9,073 nucleotides of DNA, from contig DEJD01000094.1 of the NCBI GenBank assembly GCA_002353215.1, forward strand, positions 1 through 9,073, given 5' to 3'. Both the position numbers and the translations under genes were made by a program. Of this stretch, positions 1-7,183 are shown piece after piece. Each line of letters opens with the position of its first letter. Within the stretch, counting starts at the first letter, position 1. The notes below the pieces were generated by a model. The model worked only from the letters and a program-made list of their open reading frames with translations. It was not told the DNA's origin and did no database searches. This stretch comes from Prevotellaceae bacterium UBA2757. GTDB taxonomy: Bacteria; Bacteroidota; Bacteroidia; Bacteroidales; Bacteroidaceae.

Positions 1-1196
1 ACAAGTCCCTTTGGCAGTTCGCCTTTACGTTGCAAATATACCTTAACACCAGGCAAGTCACGAGTTTCATACTTAGGGAATGAATTAAGCATAATGGATG
101 TAACCTGATGATCCACATATGGATTATCGAAACGTTCAAGCACATCAGCTGCAAATTGCTGCAATTCTGCCATTGGCAAGTTAAGAGTCTGCATGAGTTC
201 ATCGTACTGAACCTTCTTGATGTATTTACCAACAACTGGATGATGGAGCGCATCACGTACTATGTTAATTCCGCTGAGGTAAGCAACAGGAGAAAGTACA
301 GTATGAGGACCATTGAGGAGAGTTACCTTACGTTCGTGATATGGTTTCTCGCTCTCTGCAATGAGTACGTGAAGACCTGCCTTCTCTGCAGGGAACTCTT
401 TACGGAGTTGAGCGATAGACATATTTTCTGCTTTTTCAATTACCCAGAGGTGGAAAATTTCTGCCTGCACAACAAGGTTGTCAGCATAGCATACTTTCTT
501 TTGAATCTGTGCTATCTCCTTACGAGGGAATCCAGGAACGATGCGGTCAACAAGTGTAGCACAAACATAGCAATACTTTGTAAACCAGTTCTTGAATTTC
601 TCATAGTCCTTACCGAAATCATCCTTCCAGAGTTCAATATACTGATAAATACATTCCTTCAGATGGTGACCATTAAGGAAGATAAGTTCACAAGGCATTA
701 TGATAAGTCCCTTCTTTGGGTCACCCTTAAATGTCTGGAAACGACGATAAAGCAGTTGTGTAAGTTTACCCGGGTAGCTGCTTGCAGGAGCATCAGAGAA
801 TTTGCAGTTTGGATCGAATGCGATACCAGCTTCAGTAGTGTTAGAAATTACGAAACGTATCTCTGGCTGGTCAGCGAGTGCCATGAATGCAGCATTCTGG
901 CTGTATGGGTTAAGAGCACGACTGATGACGTCGATACGAGTAAGTTCGTTGACAGGTTTGCCATTCTGACGTCCCTGAAGGTTTACATGATAAAGACAGT
1001 CCTGACCGTTAAGCCATTCAACCATACCTTTGTCGATTGGTTGAACTACAACCACAGAAGAATTGAAATCTGTCTTTTGGTTCATGTTGTAAATAATCCA
1101 ATCAACAAATGCGCGAAGGAAGTTACCTTCACCAAACTGAATAATTCTCTCAGGTGCAGAGCTCTTTGGAGCAGTGCGAGCATTTAAAGCTTTCAT
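1..1196 (-). CDS. uxaB: Tagaturonate reductase (altronate oxidoreductase), 3' end cut off by window edge
   Basis: The visible 398 residues match the mannitol dehydrogenase/UxaB family, cytosolic NAD-dependent enzymes that interconvert D-tagaturonate and D-altronate in galacturonate breakdown. The N-terminal nucleotide-binding region begins IQFGEGNFLRAF (19-30), followed by FVISNTTEAGI (115-125), a conserved PCELI segment (168-172) and the C-terminal-domain motif KVTLLNGPH (290-298). Lys290, Asn295 and His298 have the spacing of the Lys/Asn/His catalytic set known in mannitol 2-dehydrogenase. Family members are about 480 residues, so roughly 80 C-terminal residues lie outside the window. The ATG at 1196 is chosen because it directly precedes the conserved N-terminus; the leader is A/T-rich with no Shine-Dalgarno. 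It lies 12 nt after the DUF3256-like gene with no visible terminator, so read-through is likely. Codons 5-371 contain no TTA, CTA or TCA, suggesting strong codon selection. Assignment to UxaB rather than a related fructuronate or mannitol enzyme rests on overall resemblance. Confidence 0.9.
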   Translation of the reverse strand, partial: MKALNARTAPKSSAPERIIQFGEGNFLRAFVDWIIYNMNQKTDFNSSVVVVQPIDKGMVEWLNGQDCLYHVNLQGRQNGKPVNELTRIDVISRALNPYSQNAAFMALADQPEIRFVISNTTEAGIAFDPNCKFSDAPASSYPGKLTQLLYRRFQTFKGDPKKGLIIMPCELIFLNGHHLKECIYQYIELWKDDFGKDYEKFKNWFTKYCYVCATLVDRIVPGFPRKEIAQIQKKVCYADNLVVQAEIFHLWVIEKAENMSIAQLRKEFPAEKAGLHVLIAESEKPYHERKVTLLNGPHTVLSPVAYLSGINIVRDALHHPVVGKYIKKVQYDELMQTLNLPMAELQQFAADVLERFDNPYVDHQVTSIMLNSFPKYETRDLPGVKVYLQRKGELPKGL

Positions 1197-1208
1197 AGTA
1201 ATTTAATT

Positions 1209-1817
1209 TTAGTTATATGTTTTATTATTCTTATCAAAAGTCGAGAGATATTTAAACTTCTTTCCATTCCACTGAAGAGTCACTACAGACGGTTGAATTA
1301 GACCCTTTGAATCATCATCGATGGGTGTGATCCCAAAGGGACTGACAGTTCGTAGTCGGATGTTAGTATCAGAGGAATATAGCGTTGCCTGAACAAGTGT
1401 ATTGGGCTCTCTTTTCACATTTAAATATTTATCAGTAGGAAGAGGTTGCCACTTCGTGTCATAGATTTTAAATTGGCTGTCTGCTGTACTATCATTGAGA
1501 AAGTACGTATATACAGTAAGTATTAACTTCGTCTTTGACAATGGCAGTAATTTCAGTTGAAGGGTTGAAGATTCCGATACTCGGATTAATGAATAGTCAT
1601 CTGTGAGCGTCTGCATTTCACTATTTCCACCAAGCCGATTACGTACTTCTGCCTTCATCTGTGTATCCAGATAGTCAGGAAAATCAAGTATATTGTTGCG
1701 TGTGAGCAAGCTACAGATACTGTCTGGCATTGAAGGTAACACCTCGCGCATAGTCTGTGCTTGGACAGTGACTGAAAGGAATGATATGACAATGGTGATA
1801 AATCTCTTCATGCTCAT
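1209..1817 (-). CDS. Exported DUF3256-like protein of unknown function
   Basis: This 202-residue protein starts with a probable signal peptide: Lys4-Arg5, a hydrophobic stretch (about 6-17), then a V-Q-A cleavage-like site near residue 20, so it is probably exported to the periplasm or envelope. The mature part has short, probably beta-rich segments and no catalytic motif I recognise. Size, the SMPDSICSLLTRNN-type start of the mature region and location beside pyrD resemble the DUF3256 proteins of Bacteroidales; this is from memory, not a search. Two starts are possible: ATG at 1817 (2 nt after the pyrD stop) and ATG at 1811 (Met3). The second places the basic residues right at the N-terminus and is a reasonable alternative. 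No lipoprotein cysteine is seen near the signal peptide. The tight spacing suggests it is co-transcribed with pyrK-pyrD. Its role is unknown, and nothing in the sequence ties it mechanistically to pyrimidine synthesis. Confidence 0.85.
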   Translation of the reverse strand: MSMKRFITIVISFLSVTVQAQTMREVLPSMPDSICSLLTRNNILDFPDYLDTQMKAEVRNRLGGNSEMQTLTDDYSLIRVSESSTLQLKLLPLSKTKLILTVYTYFLNDSTADSQFKIYDTKWQPLPTDKYLNVKREPNTLVQATLYSSDTNIRLRTVSPFGITPIDDDSKGLIQPSVVTLQWNGKKFKYLSTFDKNNKTYN

Positions 1818-1819
1818 AA

Positions 1820-2728
1820 TTATAATATAGCTCCAACGATTTCCTGAACCGAACGATAACCATGATTGTCAAGCCATTCACTTATGCCTTGAGATATCTT
1901 AACAGAAATGGCTGGATCAATAAAGTTAGCCGTACCCACTTGAACTGCGGAAGCACCTGCCATCATGAATTCTATTGCATCCTCTGTAGATGAAATGCCT
2001 CCAAGTCCGACGATTGGAATCTTAACAGCCTGAGCCACTTGCCATACACAACGCAAGGCAACAGGTTTCACAGCAGGACCGGAAAGACCACCAGTGGATA
2101 TTGAAAGACGAGGACGGCGTTTTTCAATGTCTATAGACATACCCATCAGCGTATTGATACATGATAAAGCATCTGCTCCCTCGTCTTGTACAGCACGGGC
2201 TATGTCAGCAATGTTTGTAACATTTGGAGATAGTTTTACTATGATAGGTTTATGATATACTGCACGAACGGCTCTAACCACTGAAGCAGCCCCTTTGGTA
2301 GTAACCCCGAAAGCCATTCCACCTTGTTTCACATTCGGACATGAGATATTCAGTTCGATAGCAGGAATCTTGTCAAGTTCATTGATTAGTTCTGCACATC
2401 TAGCATAGTCATCGGGAGCTGAACCACTGACATTAACCAACATATTGGTCTTCAAATCCTTTATTTGGGGATAGATATTATTACAGAAATACTTTACACC
2501 CTTATTCTGCAGACCAACACAGTTGAGCATACCAGAAGGAGTTTCTGCCATTCGCGGATAGTCATTACCTTGGCGAGCTTCGTAAGTGGTACCCTTCACA
2601 ATAATAGCACCTATATCTTCCAAATTAACAAGATCAGCATACTCCAAACCATAACCAAAGGTGCCAGAGGCGGTCATCACTGGAGTCTTCATCTGTATGC
2701 CTGCTATGTTTACTTTTATATCTGCCAT
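1820..2728 (-). CDS. pyrD: Dihydroorotate dehydrogenase class 1B, catalytic subunit
   Basis: PyrD (PyrDB type) is an FMN-dependent TIM-barrel enzyme that oxidises dihydroorotate to orotate, the fourth step of UMP synthesis. At 302 residues it has the usual class 1 length and lacks the N-terminal membrane extension of class 2 enzymes, so it should be cytosolic. Visible motifs are TASGTFGYG (19-27), NCVGLQNKG (69-77), [10 protein letters not shown] (125-134) with Cys130 as the class 1B catalytic base, KLSPNV (165-170), the STGGLSGPA loop (211-219) and the FMN-phosphate motifs GLGGI (241-245) and QVGTA (263-267). The partner PyrK lies directly upstream and overlaps by 13 nt, consistent with translational coupling of a heterotetramer that passes electrons to NAD. 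The start at 2728 gives the standard [12 protein letters not shown]-terminus. No odd residues were noticed. Confidence 0.97.
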   Translation of the reverse strand: MADIKVNIAGIQMKTPVMTASGTFGYGLEYADLVNLEDIGAIIVKGTTYEARQGNDYPRMAETPSGMLNCVGLQNKGVKYFCNNIYPQIKDLKTNMLVNVSGSAPDDYARCAELINELDKIPAIELNISCPNVKQGGMAFGVTTKGAASVVRAVRAVYHKPIIVKLSPNVTNIADIARAVQDEGADALSCINTLMGMSIDIEKRRPRLSISTGGLSGPAVKPVALRCVWQVAQAVKIPIVGLGGISSTEDAIEFMMAGASAVQVGTANFIDPAISVKISQGISEWLDNHGYRSVQEIVGAIL

Positions 2729-3489
2729 GTCAAGTCATTTATATTAAAAACTGGTCCTTCTGTACATACACACACATTCCCCTTCACCGTCTTCTCTACA
2801 CAACAAAGACATGCACCAAGTCCACAAGCCATCATATTCTCAAGACTTACCTCACAAGATATGTTGGCTTGTTTAGCATAAGCAGCAATAGCTACCATCA
2901 TAGGCTTTGGTCCACAAACAGAGATGCGATCGAATCTTTTCTTTTGCAAGATGGAATGTTGAGTGACAAATCCCTTTTCTCCAGCCGATGCATCTTCAGT
3001 AGTGACATAAACCTGTGCAATAGACTCGAACTTGTCAATCAAAAGCAGGTCGGCGGCAGTGCGTGCACCAAGCAAGAAAAATGGTTTTGCGCCATTCTCT
3101 TTCAGGTATTTTCCATACTCAAGCAATGGGGCAATTCCTACTCCGCCTCCTACCAGCAAGACTTCTTCACCGACCTTCCGGACAGGAGAAAAACCATTTC
3201 CTAAAGGGAATACCAGATTCAGCATTTCTCCAGGACGAAGACTGCCTATTGCCTTGGTGCCATCACCAATCATAGCTATGAGCAACCAAAGTTGATTGTT
3301 ATCTCTATCAACGTAATTAACAGATATCGGACGTCGCAATAGGGTCATATTATTTGGCGTCAGTACTTCCACAAACTGTCCAGGAAGGATATCAGGGAGC
3401 GGCTCACTATCTGTAAGCTTCAGCAGAACATATTTCCCATTCAGATGTTCAACCTCGGAAACAGTAAGATTCTTCTGGTATTTTCTCAT
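2716..3489 (-). CDS. pyrK: Dihydroorotate dehydrogenase electron-transfer subunit
   Basis: PyrK carries FAD and a [2Fe-2S] cluster and moves electrons from the FMN of PyrD to NAD. The 257 residues follow the ferredoxin-reductase fold: an N-terminal FAD domain with RRPISV (52-57), an NAD-binding loop [12 protein letters not shown] (111-122), CGPKPM (192-197) near the nicotinamide site, and a C-terminal cluster motif. The likely cluster ligands are Cys222, Cys227, Cys230 and Cys242, the last placed directly before TEGPVF as in characterised homologues. Cys229 and Cys240 are extra cysteines beside these ligands. It is the first gene of the minus-strand group, with a leader of about 120 nt shared with the divergent tRNA/his promoter; no attenuator-like hairpin is obvious. 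The start at 3489 is the first ATG and gives a normal N-terminus. Confidence 0.96.
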   Translation of the reverse strand: MRKYQKNLTVSEVEHLNGKYVLLKLTDSEPLPDILPGQFVEVLTPNNMTLLRRPISVNYVDRDNNQLWLLIAMIGDGTKAIGSLRPGEMLNLVFPLGNGFSPVRKVGEEVLLVGGGVGIAPLLEYGKYLKENGAKPFFLLGARTAADLLLIDKFESIAQVYVTTEDASAGEKGFVTQHSILQKKRFDRISVCGPKPMMVAIAAYAKQANISCEVSLENMMACGLGACLCCVEKTVKGNVCVCTEGPVFNINDLTWQI

Positions 3490-3520
3490 CGGTAAAGTAT
3501 ATCTTATTCGTAATTATGCG

Positions 3521-3528
3521 CAAATTTA
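3521..3528 (-). promoter_or_regulatory. Possible -7 element of the pyrK operon
   Basis: Read on the minus strand this is TAAATTTG, a full match to the Bacteroidota -7 consensus TAnnTTTG, 32 bases upstream of the pyrK ATG. It would give a short leader of roughly 25 nt. No convincing TTG-type -33 box lies 19-21 bases further upstream on this strand, and A/T-rich DNA can produce the match by chance, so the call is tentative. Confidence 0.4.
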
Positions 3529-3547
3529 AAAAACATTTGATTATTGG

Positions 3548-3577
3548 TTGTAATTAATTTAAAAAATCTTACCTTTG
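3548..3577 (+). promoter_or_regulatory. Bacteroidota-type promoter for tRNA-Thr and probably the his operon
   Basis: A TTG -33 element (3548-3550) is followed after 19 bases by TACCTTTG (3570-3577), matching the TAnnTTTG -7 consensus of the primary sigma factor of Bacteroides and relatives. Transcription would begin near 3584, about 28 nt before the mature tRNA. It is the only good plus-strand promoter seen upstream of hisH, and hisH follows the tRNA too closely to hold its own outside the tRNA. Confidence 0.75.
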
Positions 3578-3612
3578 CAACCGATTTTTTTATAGGATAC
3601 AAGCAAAAAGTT

Positions 3613-3685
<73 letters not shown>

Positions 3686-3696
3686 CATTTTCACAA

Positions 3697-4287
3697 ATGG
3701 ACATAGCAATTGTAAAATATAATGCTGGTAACATCTTCTCAGTAATCAATGCTGTAAAAAGATTGGGTATAGAGCCAAAACTTACTGACAATCCGGAGGA
3801 ACTGCGTAAAGCAGACAAGGTTATTTTTCCTGGTCAGGGTGAGGCTAACACAACTATGCACTATCTGCGAGAACGCGGTCTTGACAAAGTTATCAGCTCT
3901 CTGACCCAACCGGTTTTAGGAATCTGTATAGGTATGCAACTGATGTGCCGCCACTCAGAAGAGTACGACACTGATTGTTTAGGAATTTTCGACATCGACG
4001 TGAAGAGGTTTCAGCCTCTGCGTCATGAAGACAAAGTACCACAGATGGGATGGAACACTATCGAGAACTGCAAATCACCATTATTCAAAGGTTTTGAGCA
4101 TCCCGAATTCGTTTATTTCATCCATAGCTTCTATGCACCCCTGTCGGAGTTTACCATTGCTTCCACAAACTACATTCTCCCCTATTCTTCTGCACTGCAC
4201 AAAGATAATTTCTACGCTACTCAGTTCCATCCTGAGAAGAGTGGAAAAGTGGGCGAACGTATATTGCAAAACTTTATTGAACTGTAG
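3697..4287 (+). CDS. hisH: Imidazole glycerol phosphate synthase, glutaminase subunit
   Basis: HisH is the class I glutamine amidotransferase that releases ammonia and channels it into HisF during histidine synthesis. At 196 residues it has the family's normal length. The catalytic triad is visible as Cys77 in GICIGMQL, His178 and Glu180 in QFHPEKSG. YNAGN (8-12) and PQMGWN (115-120) are also conserved family segments. The oxyanion strand, usually PGVG, reads PGQG here (45-48), with Gln47 where Val is common. The ATG at 3697 gives the expected N-terminus; no Shine-Dalgarno is seen in the 11-nt gap after the tRNA. The stop codon directly abuts the hisA ATG (0 nt), consistent with coupled translation. 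It is the first protein gene of the plus-strand operon. Confidence 0.96.
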   Translation: MDIAIVKYNAGNIFSVINAVKRLGIEPKLTDNPEELRKADKVIFPGQGEANTTMHYLRERGLDKVISSLTQPVLGICIGMQLMCRHSEEYDTDCLGIFDIDVKRFQPLRHEDKVPQMGWNTIENCKSPLFKGFEHPEFVYFIHSFYAPLSEFTIASTNYILPYSSALHKDNFYATQFHPEKSGKVGERILQNFIEL

Positions 4288-5007
4288 ATGATTGAAATAA
4301 TACCTGCCATAGACATTATCGAGGGTAAGTGCGTACGCCTGACCAAGGGCGATTACGACACTAAAAAAGTGTATAACGACGACCCTCTGGAAGTGGCTAA
4401 GATGATAGAATCGTTTGGCGTGCGCCGACTCCATGTTGTGGATCTTGACGGAGCAAAGTCACAACATATCGTAAACTATAACATAATAGAACGAATAGCA
4501 GACCACACATCACTCGTTATCGATTTTGGTGGCGGCATCAAGACAAACGAAGACATAGACATAGCTTTTGCCAGCGGAGCCTCACTCGTAACCGTAGGCA
4601 GTATAGCTGTGAAAAATCCCGGGCTTTTCAGCGAGTGGCTTGAAAAATATAGTCCTGCAAAAGTAATTCTGGGAGCCGATGTAAAAAACGGACTCATCAG
4701 CATAAACGGGTGGAAAGAGGAAGGCAACGACCAGTTGATGCCGTTCCTGCAGAAATATGTCAACCAGGGAGTGGAAAACGTTCTCTGCACCGACATATCG
4801 AAAGATGGAATGCTCGAAGGACCAGCCATAGAACTCTATAAGCAGGTGATGGGGCAATTTCCTGACATGCGACTCATAGCCAGTGGTGGAGTAAGCTGCA
4901 TAGAAGACATCGAAGCGCTCGACTCAGCAGGAATACCTGCCGTAGTATTTGGCAAAGCACTCTACGAAGGAAGAATAAAAATGGAAGAACTCGCAAAGTT
5001 CATCTGA
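4288..5007 (+). CDS. hisA: ProFAR isomerase (phosphoribosylformimino-AICAR ribotide isomerase)
   Basis: HisA converts ProFAR to PRFAR by an Amadori rearrangement, just before the HisHF step. The 239-residue TIM barrel shows the general acid/base pair Asp9 (IPAIDI) and Asp169 (CTDISKDGM), with Asp131 in GADVKNG also conserved. The two phosphate-binding loops are FGGGI (80-84) and ASGGV (198-202), reflecting the half-barrel duplication of the family. The CTDISKDGM loop and the order next to hisF separate it from the paralogue HisF. It starts on the base after the hisH stop. Its own TGA stop forms the first three bases of a heptamer repeat that fills the gap to hisF. Confidence 0.96.
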   Translation: MIEIIPAIDIIEGKCVRLTKGDYDTKKVYNDDPLEVAKMIESFGVRRLHVVDLDGAKSQHIVNYNIIERIADHTSLVIDFGGGIKTNEDIDIAFASGASLVTVGSIAVKNPGLFSEWLEKYSPAKVILGADVKNGLISINGWKEEGNDQLMPFLQKYVNQGVENVLCTDISKDGMLEGPAIELYKQVMGQFPDMRLIASGGVSCIEDIEALDSAGIPAVVFGKALYEGRIKMEELAKFI

Positions 5008-5032
5008 AACTTGAATCCTGAAACTTGAAACC
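5005..5032 (+). repeat. Four-unit heptamer repeat in the hisA-hisF gap
   Basis: Four contiguous heptamers read TGAAACT, TGAATCC, TGAAACT, TGAAACC. This gives a 14-base period in a near A-B-A-B pattern, with a 12-base exact copy CTGAAACTTGAA at 5004-5015 and 5018-5029. The first three bases are the hisA stop codon and the repeat ends 8 bases before the hisF ATG. It fills almost all of the 33-base gap. No hairpin or Shine-Dalgarno is apparent in it. Confidence 0.85.
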
Positions 5033-5040
5033 AATTAATA

Positions 5041-5796
5041 ATGTTAGCAAAAAGAATCATACCTTGTCTTGATATTAAAGACGGACAAACTGTAAAGGGC
5101 ACAAATTTTGTGAACCTCCGACAGGCTGGCGACCCTATCGAACTGGGAAAGGCATATTCAGAACAGGGTGCTGACGAATTGGTATATCTCGATATCACTG
5201 CAAGTCATGAGGGCAGAAAAACATTTACTGAACTTGTAGGAAAAATAGCCAGGGAGATAAATATCCCTTTCACTGTAGGTGGTGGAATCAATGAGCTGAA
5301 AGATGTAGAGCGACTTCTCAATGCAGGGGCTGATAAAGTCAGCATCAACTCGGCTGCCATCCGAAGACCGGAACTGATAGATGAGATAGCTACTCATTTC
5401 GGTTCACAAGTGTGTGTGGTTGCAATCGATGCAAAACAGACAGAGAAAGGATGGTATTGTTACCTGAACGGCGGACGAATAGAAACTGAACGCAATCTGT
5501 TTGAATGGGCTAAGGAAGCAAACGAACGAGGTGCAGGTGAAATTCTTTTCACTTCAATGAACCACGACGGAGTAAAGAACGGATTTGCAGATGAGGCTCT
5601 CCGACAACTGTCCGATTCACTCACTATACCTGTAATTGCAAGTGGTGGAGCAGGAAAAAAAGAACACTTCCGCGATACATTTGTCAATGGACATTCTGAT
5701 GCAGCTCTTGCAGCCAGCGTATTCCACTTTGGCGAAATACCAATTCCGGAACTGAAACAATACTTGATTAACGAAGGAATTAATATTAGAATATGA
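5041..5796 (+). CDS. hisF: Imidazole glycerol phosphate synthase, cyclase subunit
   Basis: HisF takes ammonia delivered by HisH and cyclises PRFAR to imidazole glycerol phosphate and AICAR. The 251-residue barrel has the typical start [14 protein letters not shown] with catalytic Asp11, AIDAK with Asp130, and the second catalytic Asp176 in [10 protein letters not shown] (172-181). Phosphate loops are VGGGI (79-83) and ASGGAG (200-205). The ATG at 5041 follows an A/T-rich eight-base spacer after the heptamer repeat; no Shine-Dalgarno is seen. Its stop overlaps the hisIE start by 4 nt (ATGA), so the two are probably translationally coupled. Together with hisH it supplies both halves of the synthase. 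Confidence 0.97.
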   Translation: MLAKRIIPCLDIKDGQTVKGTNFVNLRQAGDPIELGKAYSEQGADELVYLDITASHEGRKTFTELVGKIAREINIPFTVGGGINELKDVERLLNAGADKVSINSAAIRRPELIDEIATHFGSQVCVVAIDAKQTEKGWYCYLNGGRIETERNLFEWAKEANERGAGEILFTSMNHDGVKNGFADEALRQLSDSLTIPVIASGGAGKKEHFRDTFVNGHSDAALAASVFHFGEIPIPELKQYLINEGINIRI

Positions 5797-6404
5797 ATAT
5801 AGATTTTGAGAAAATGGGCGGGTTGGTACCTGCAATCATACAGGATGCCAAGACCCTAAAGGTGCTGATGCTCGGATTCATGAACGAGGAAGCATATAAG
5901 AAGACGATGGAAACCGGAAAGGTGACTTTCTATAGTCGTACACGTAAGACACTATGGACTAAGGGTGAAACCAGTGGTAATTTCCTGAATCTCGTTTCTG
6001 TTGCTATCGATTGCGATAACGACACTCTGCTCATCAAAGCAAATCCCGTCGGACCTGTATGTCACACTGGTGCCGACACCTGCTGGAACGAAACTAACGA
6101 CAACCCTATCATGTTCCTCGTAGAATTGCAGCGATTCATTGAAAAGCGTCACGAGGAAATGCCGGAAGGTTCATATACAACCAGTCTGTTCAAAGATGGT
6201 TGCCACCGCATGGCTCAGAAAGTAGGAGAAGAAGCGTTAGAAGCCGTAATCGAAGCTGTAGCAAATAATAACGAACGACTCGTCTATGAGGCAAGCGATA
6301 TGCTTTACCACCTCATTGTATTGCTCACAAGCAAAGGTCTCACAATTGAAGATTTGGCGAGAGAACTCGCAGAACGTCACGATCCAACATGGCACAAGCA
6401 TTAA
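5793..6404 (+). CDS. hisIE: Bifunctional phosphoribosyl-AMP cyclohydrolase / phosphoribosyl-ATP pyrophosphatase
   Basis: This fusion carries out the second and third steps of histidine synthesis. The N-terminal HisI domain (about 1-110) shows [19 protein letters not shown] (45-63), the metal-binding AIDCDND (71-77), and the zinc cysteines Cys74, Cys90 and Cys97 ([12 protein letters not shown]). The C-terminal HisE domain (about 112-203) shows [10 protein letters not shown] (127-136), [13 protein letters not shown] (143-155) and [10 protein letters not shown] (165-174), whose acidic residues bind magnesium. At 203 residues it has the standard length of HisIE fusions. It overlaps hisF by 4 nt and ftsE by 16 nt. 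The chemical order (HisE before HisI) is the reverse of the domain order, as is usual for this fusion. Confidence 0.96.
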   Translation: MNIDFEKMGGLVPAIIQDAKTLKVLMLGFMNEEAYKKTMETGKVTFYSRTRKTLWTKGETSGNFLNLVSVAIDCDNDTLLIKANPVGPVCHTGADTCWNETNDNPIMFLVELQRFIEKRHEEMPEGSYTTSLFKDGCHRMAQKVGEEALEAVIEAVANNNERLVYEASDMLYHLIVLLTSKGLTIEDLARELAERHDPTWHKH

Positions 6405-7183
6405 TCAACTACAAAAACGTCAATGTCTATCAGGAAGACACACTCATCCTCGAGAATGTAAACATAAACATCAACGAGGGCGAATTCGTGTATCTTACTG
6501 GTAAGGTTGGCTCTGGAAAAAGTTCGTTTATCAAAACCCTGTACGGCGAACTGCCCTGCAATGGTAATAAGAAACAGCGAAAAGAACGCGGTGATGTAGA
6601 AACCGAAGCCAAAGTGCTCGACTTCGACATGCTTCAGATAAAACGAAACAAACTGCCCGACCTAAGACGTAAACTGGGTATCATTTTCCAGGACTTCCAA
6701 CTGCTCACTGACCGCACTGTAGCAGAAAATCTGCGATTCGTTCTTCGTGCAACAGGATGGAAGAATCCCAAAGACATAACTCAGCGAATCAATGAGGTGC
6801 TTCAACTTGTGGAGATGTCCGACAAGGCAGACAAGATGCCAAACGAACTCTCCGGAGGCGAACAGCAACGTATAGCTATTGCAAGAGCAATACTCAACAG
6901 CCCCAAACTGATTCTTGCTGATGAACCGACAGGAAATCTTGATACAGAAACCGGAAAACTCATTACAGAACTGCTCCGAAACATCTGTTCTGTTGGTTCG
7001 TCGGTTCTGATGATTACTCACAACCTGTCACTCCTCGAGGAATATCCGGGACGTGTGTTTCACTGCAAGAATTCCTCAATTATAGAAATCACCAACGACT
7101 CAGAAGCAATAGAATCTGAACGCAAAGCTGCCGACGAAGACGATGCTCAGGGATGGGCAGATTTGGCTAATGAGTTCCTTTAA
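6389..7183 (+). CDS. ftsE: FtsE-like cell-division ABC transporter ATPase
   Basis: This is the ATP-binding subunit of an FtsE/LolD/MacB-type ABC system. FtsE normally works with the membrane protein FtsX at the division site to control peptidoglycan hydrolases. The 264 residues contain Walker A GKVGSGKSS (38-46), Q-loop FQDFQLL with Gln101, signature LSGGEQQRIAIARA (154-167), Walker B LILADEPTGNLD (174-185) and the switch His211. The FQDFQLLTDRTV segment resembles E. coli FtsE. Compared with the 222-residue E. coli protein it has a charged insert after Walker A (about 57-72) and an acidic C-terminal tail (about 236-264). No ftsX is adjacent, so the partner is presumably elsewhere, and a LolD-like role cannot be excluded. 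Its start lies inside the end of hisIE (16-nt overlap), implying co-transcription with histidine genes. Confidence 0.87.
   Translation: MAQALINYKNVNVYQEDTLILENVNININEGEFVYLTGKVGSGKSSFIKTLYGELPCNGNKKQRKERGDVETEAKVLDFDMLQIKRNKLPDLRRKLGIIFQDFQLLTDRTVAENLRFVLRATGWKNPKDITQRINEVLQLVEMSDKADKMPNELSGGEQQRIAIARAILNSPKLILADEPTGNLDTETGKLITELLRNICSVGSSVLMITHNLSLLEEYPGRVFHCKNSSIIEITNDSEAIESERKAADEDDAQGWADLANEFL

Noticed and set aside
108..1187. Long plus-strand open frame of 359 codons antisense to uxaB
   Set aside because: It is codon-aligned with uxaB, whose protein matches a known family throughout. The openness is explained by absence of TTA, CTA and TCA codons in uxaB, and the antisense product has no recognisable motif.
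2465..2881. Plus-strand open frame of 138 codons across the pyrK/pyrD junction
   Set aside because: It lies antisense to two well-conserved genes and its product resembles no family.
3583..3592. T-rich run before the tRNA considered as a terminator tail
   Set aside because: No stable hairpin precedes it on the plus strand, and it lies at the expected transcription start of the tRNA promoter.
4081..4434. Minus-strand open frame across the hisH/hisA junction
   Set aside because: It is fully antisense to two conserved his genes with intact catalytic motifs, with no promoter or family resemblance.
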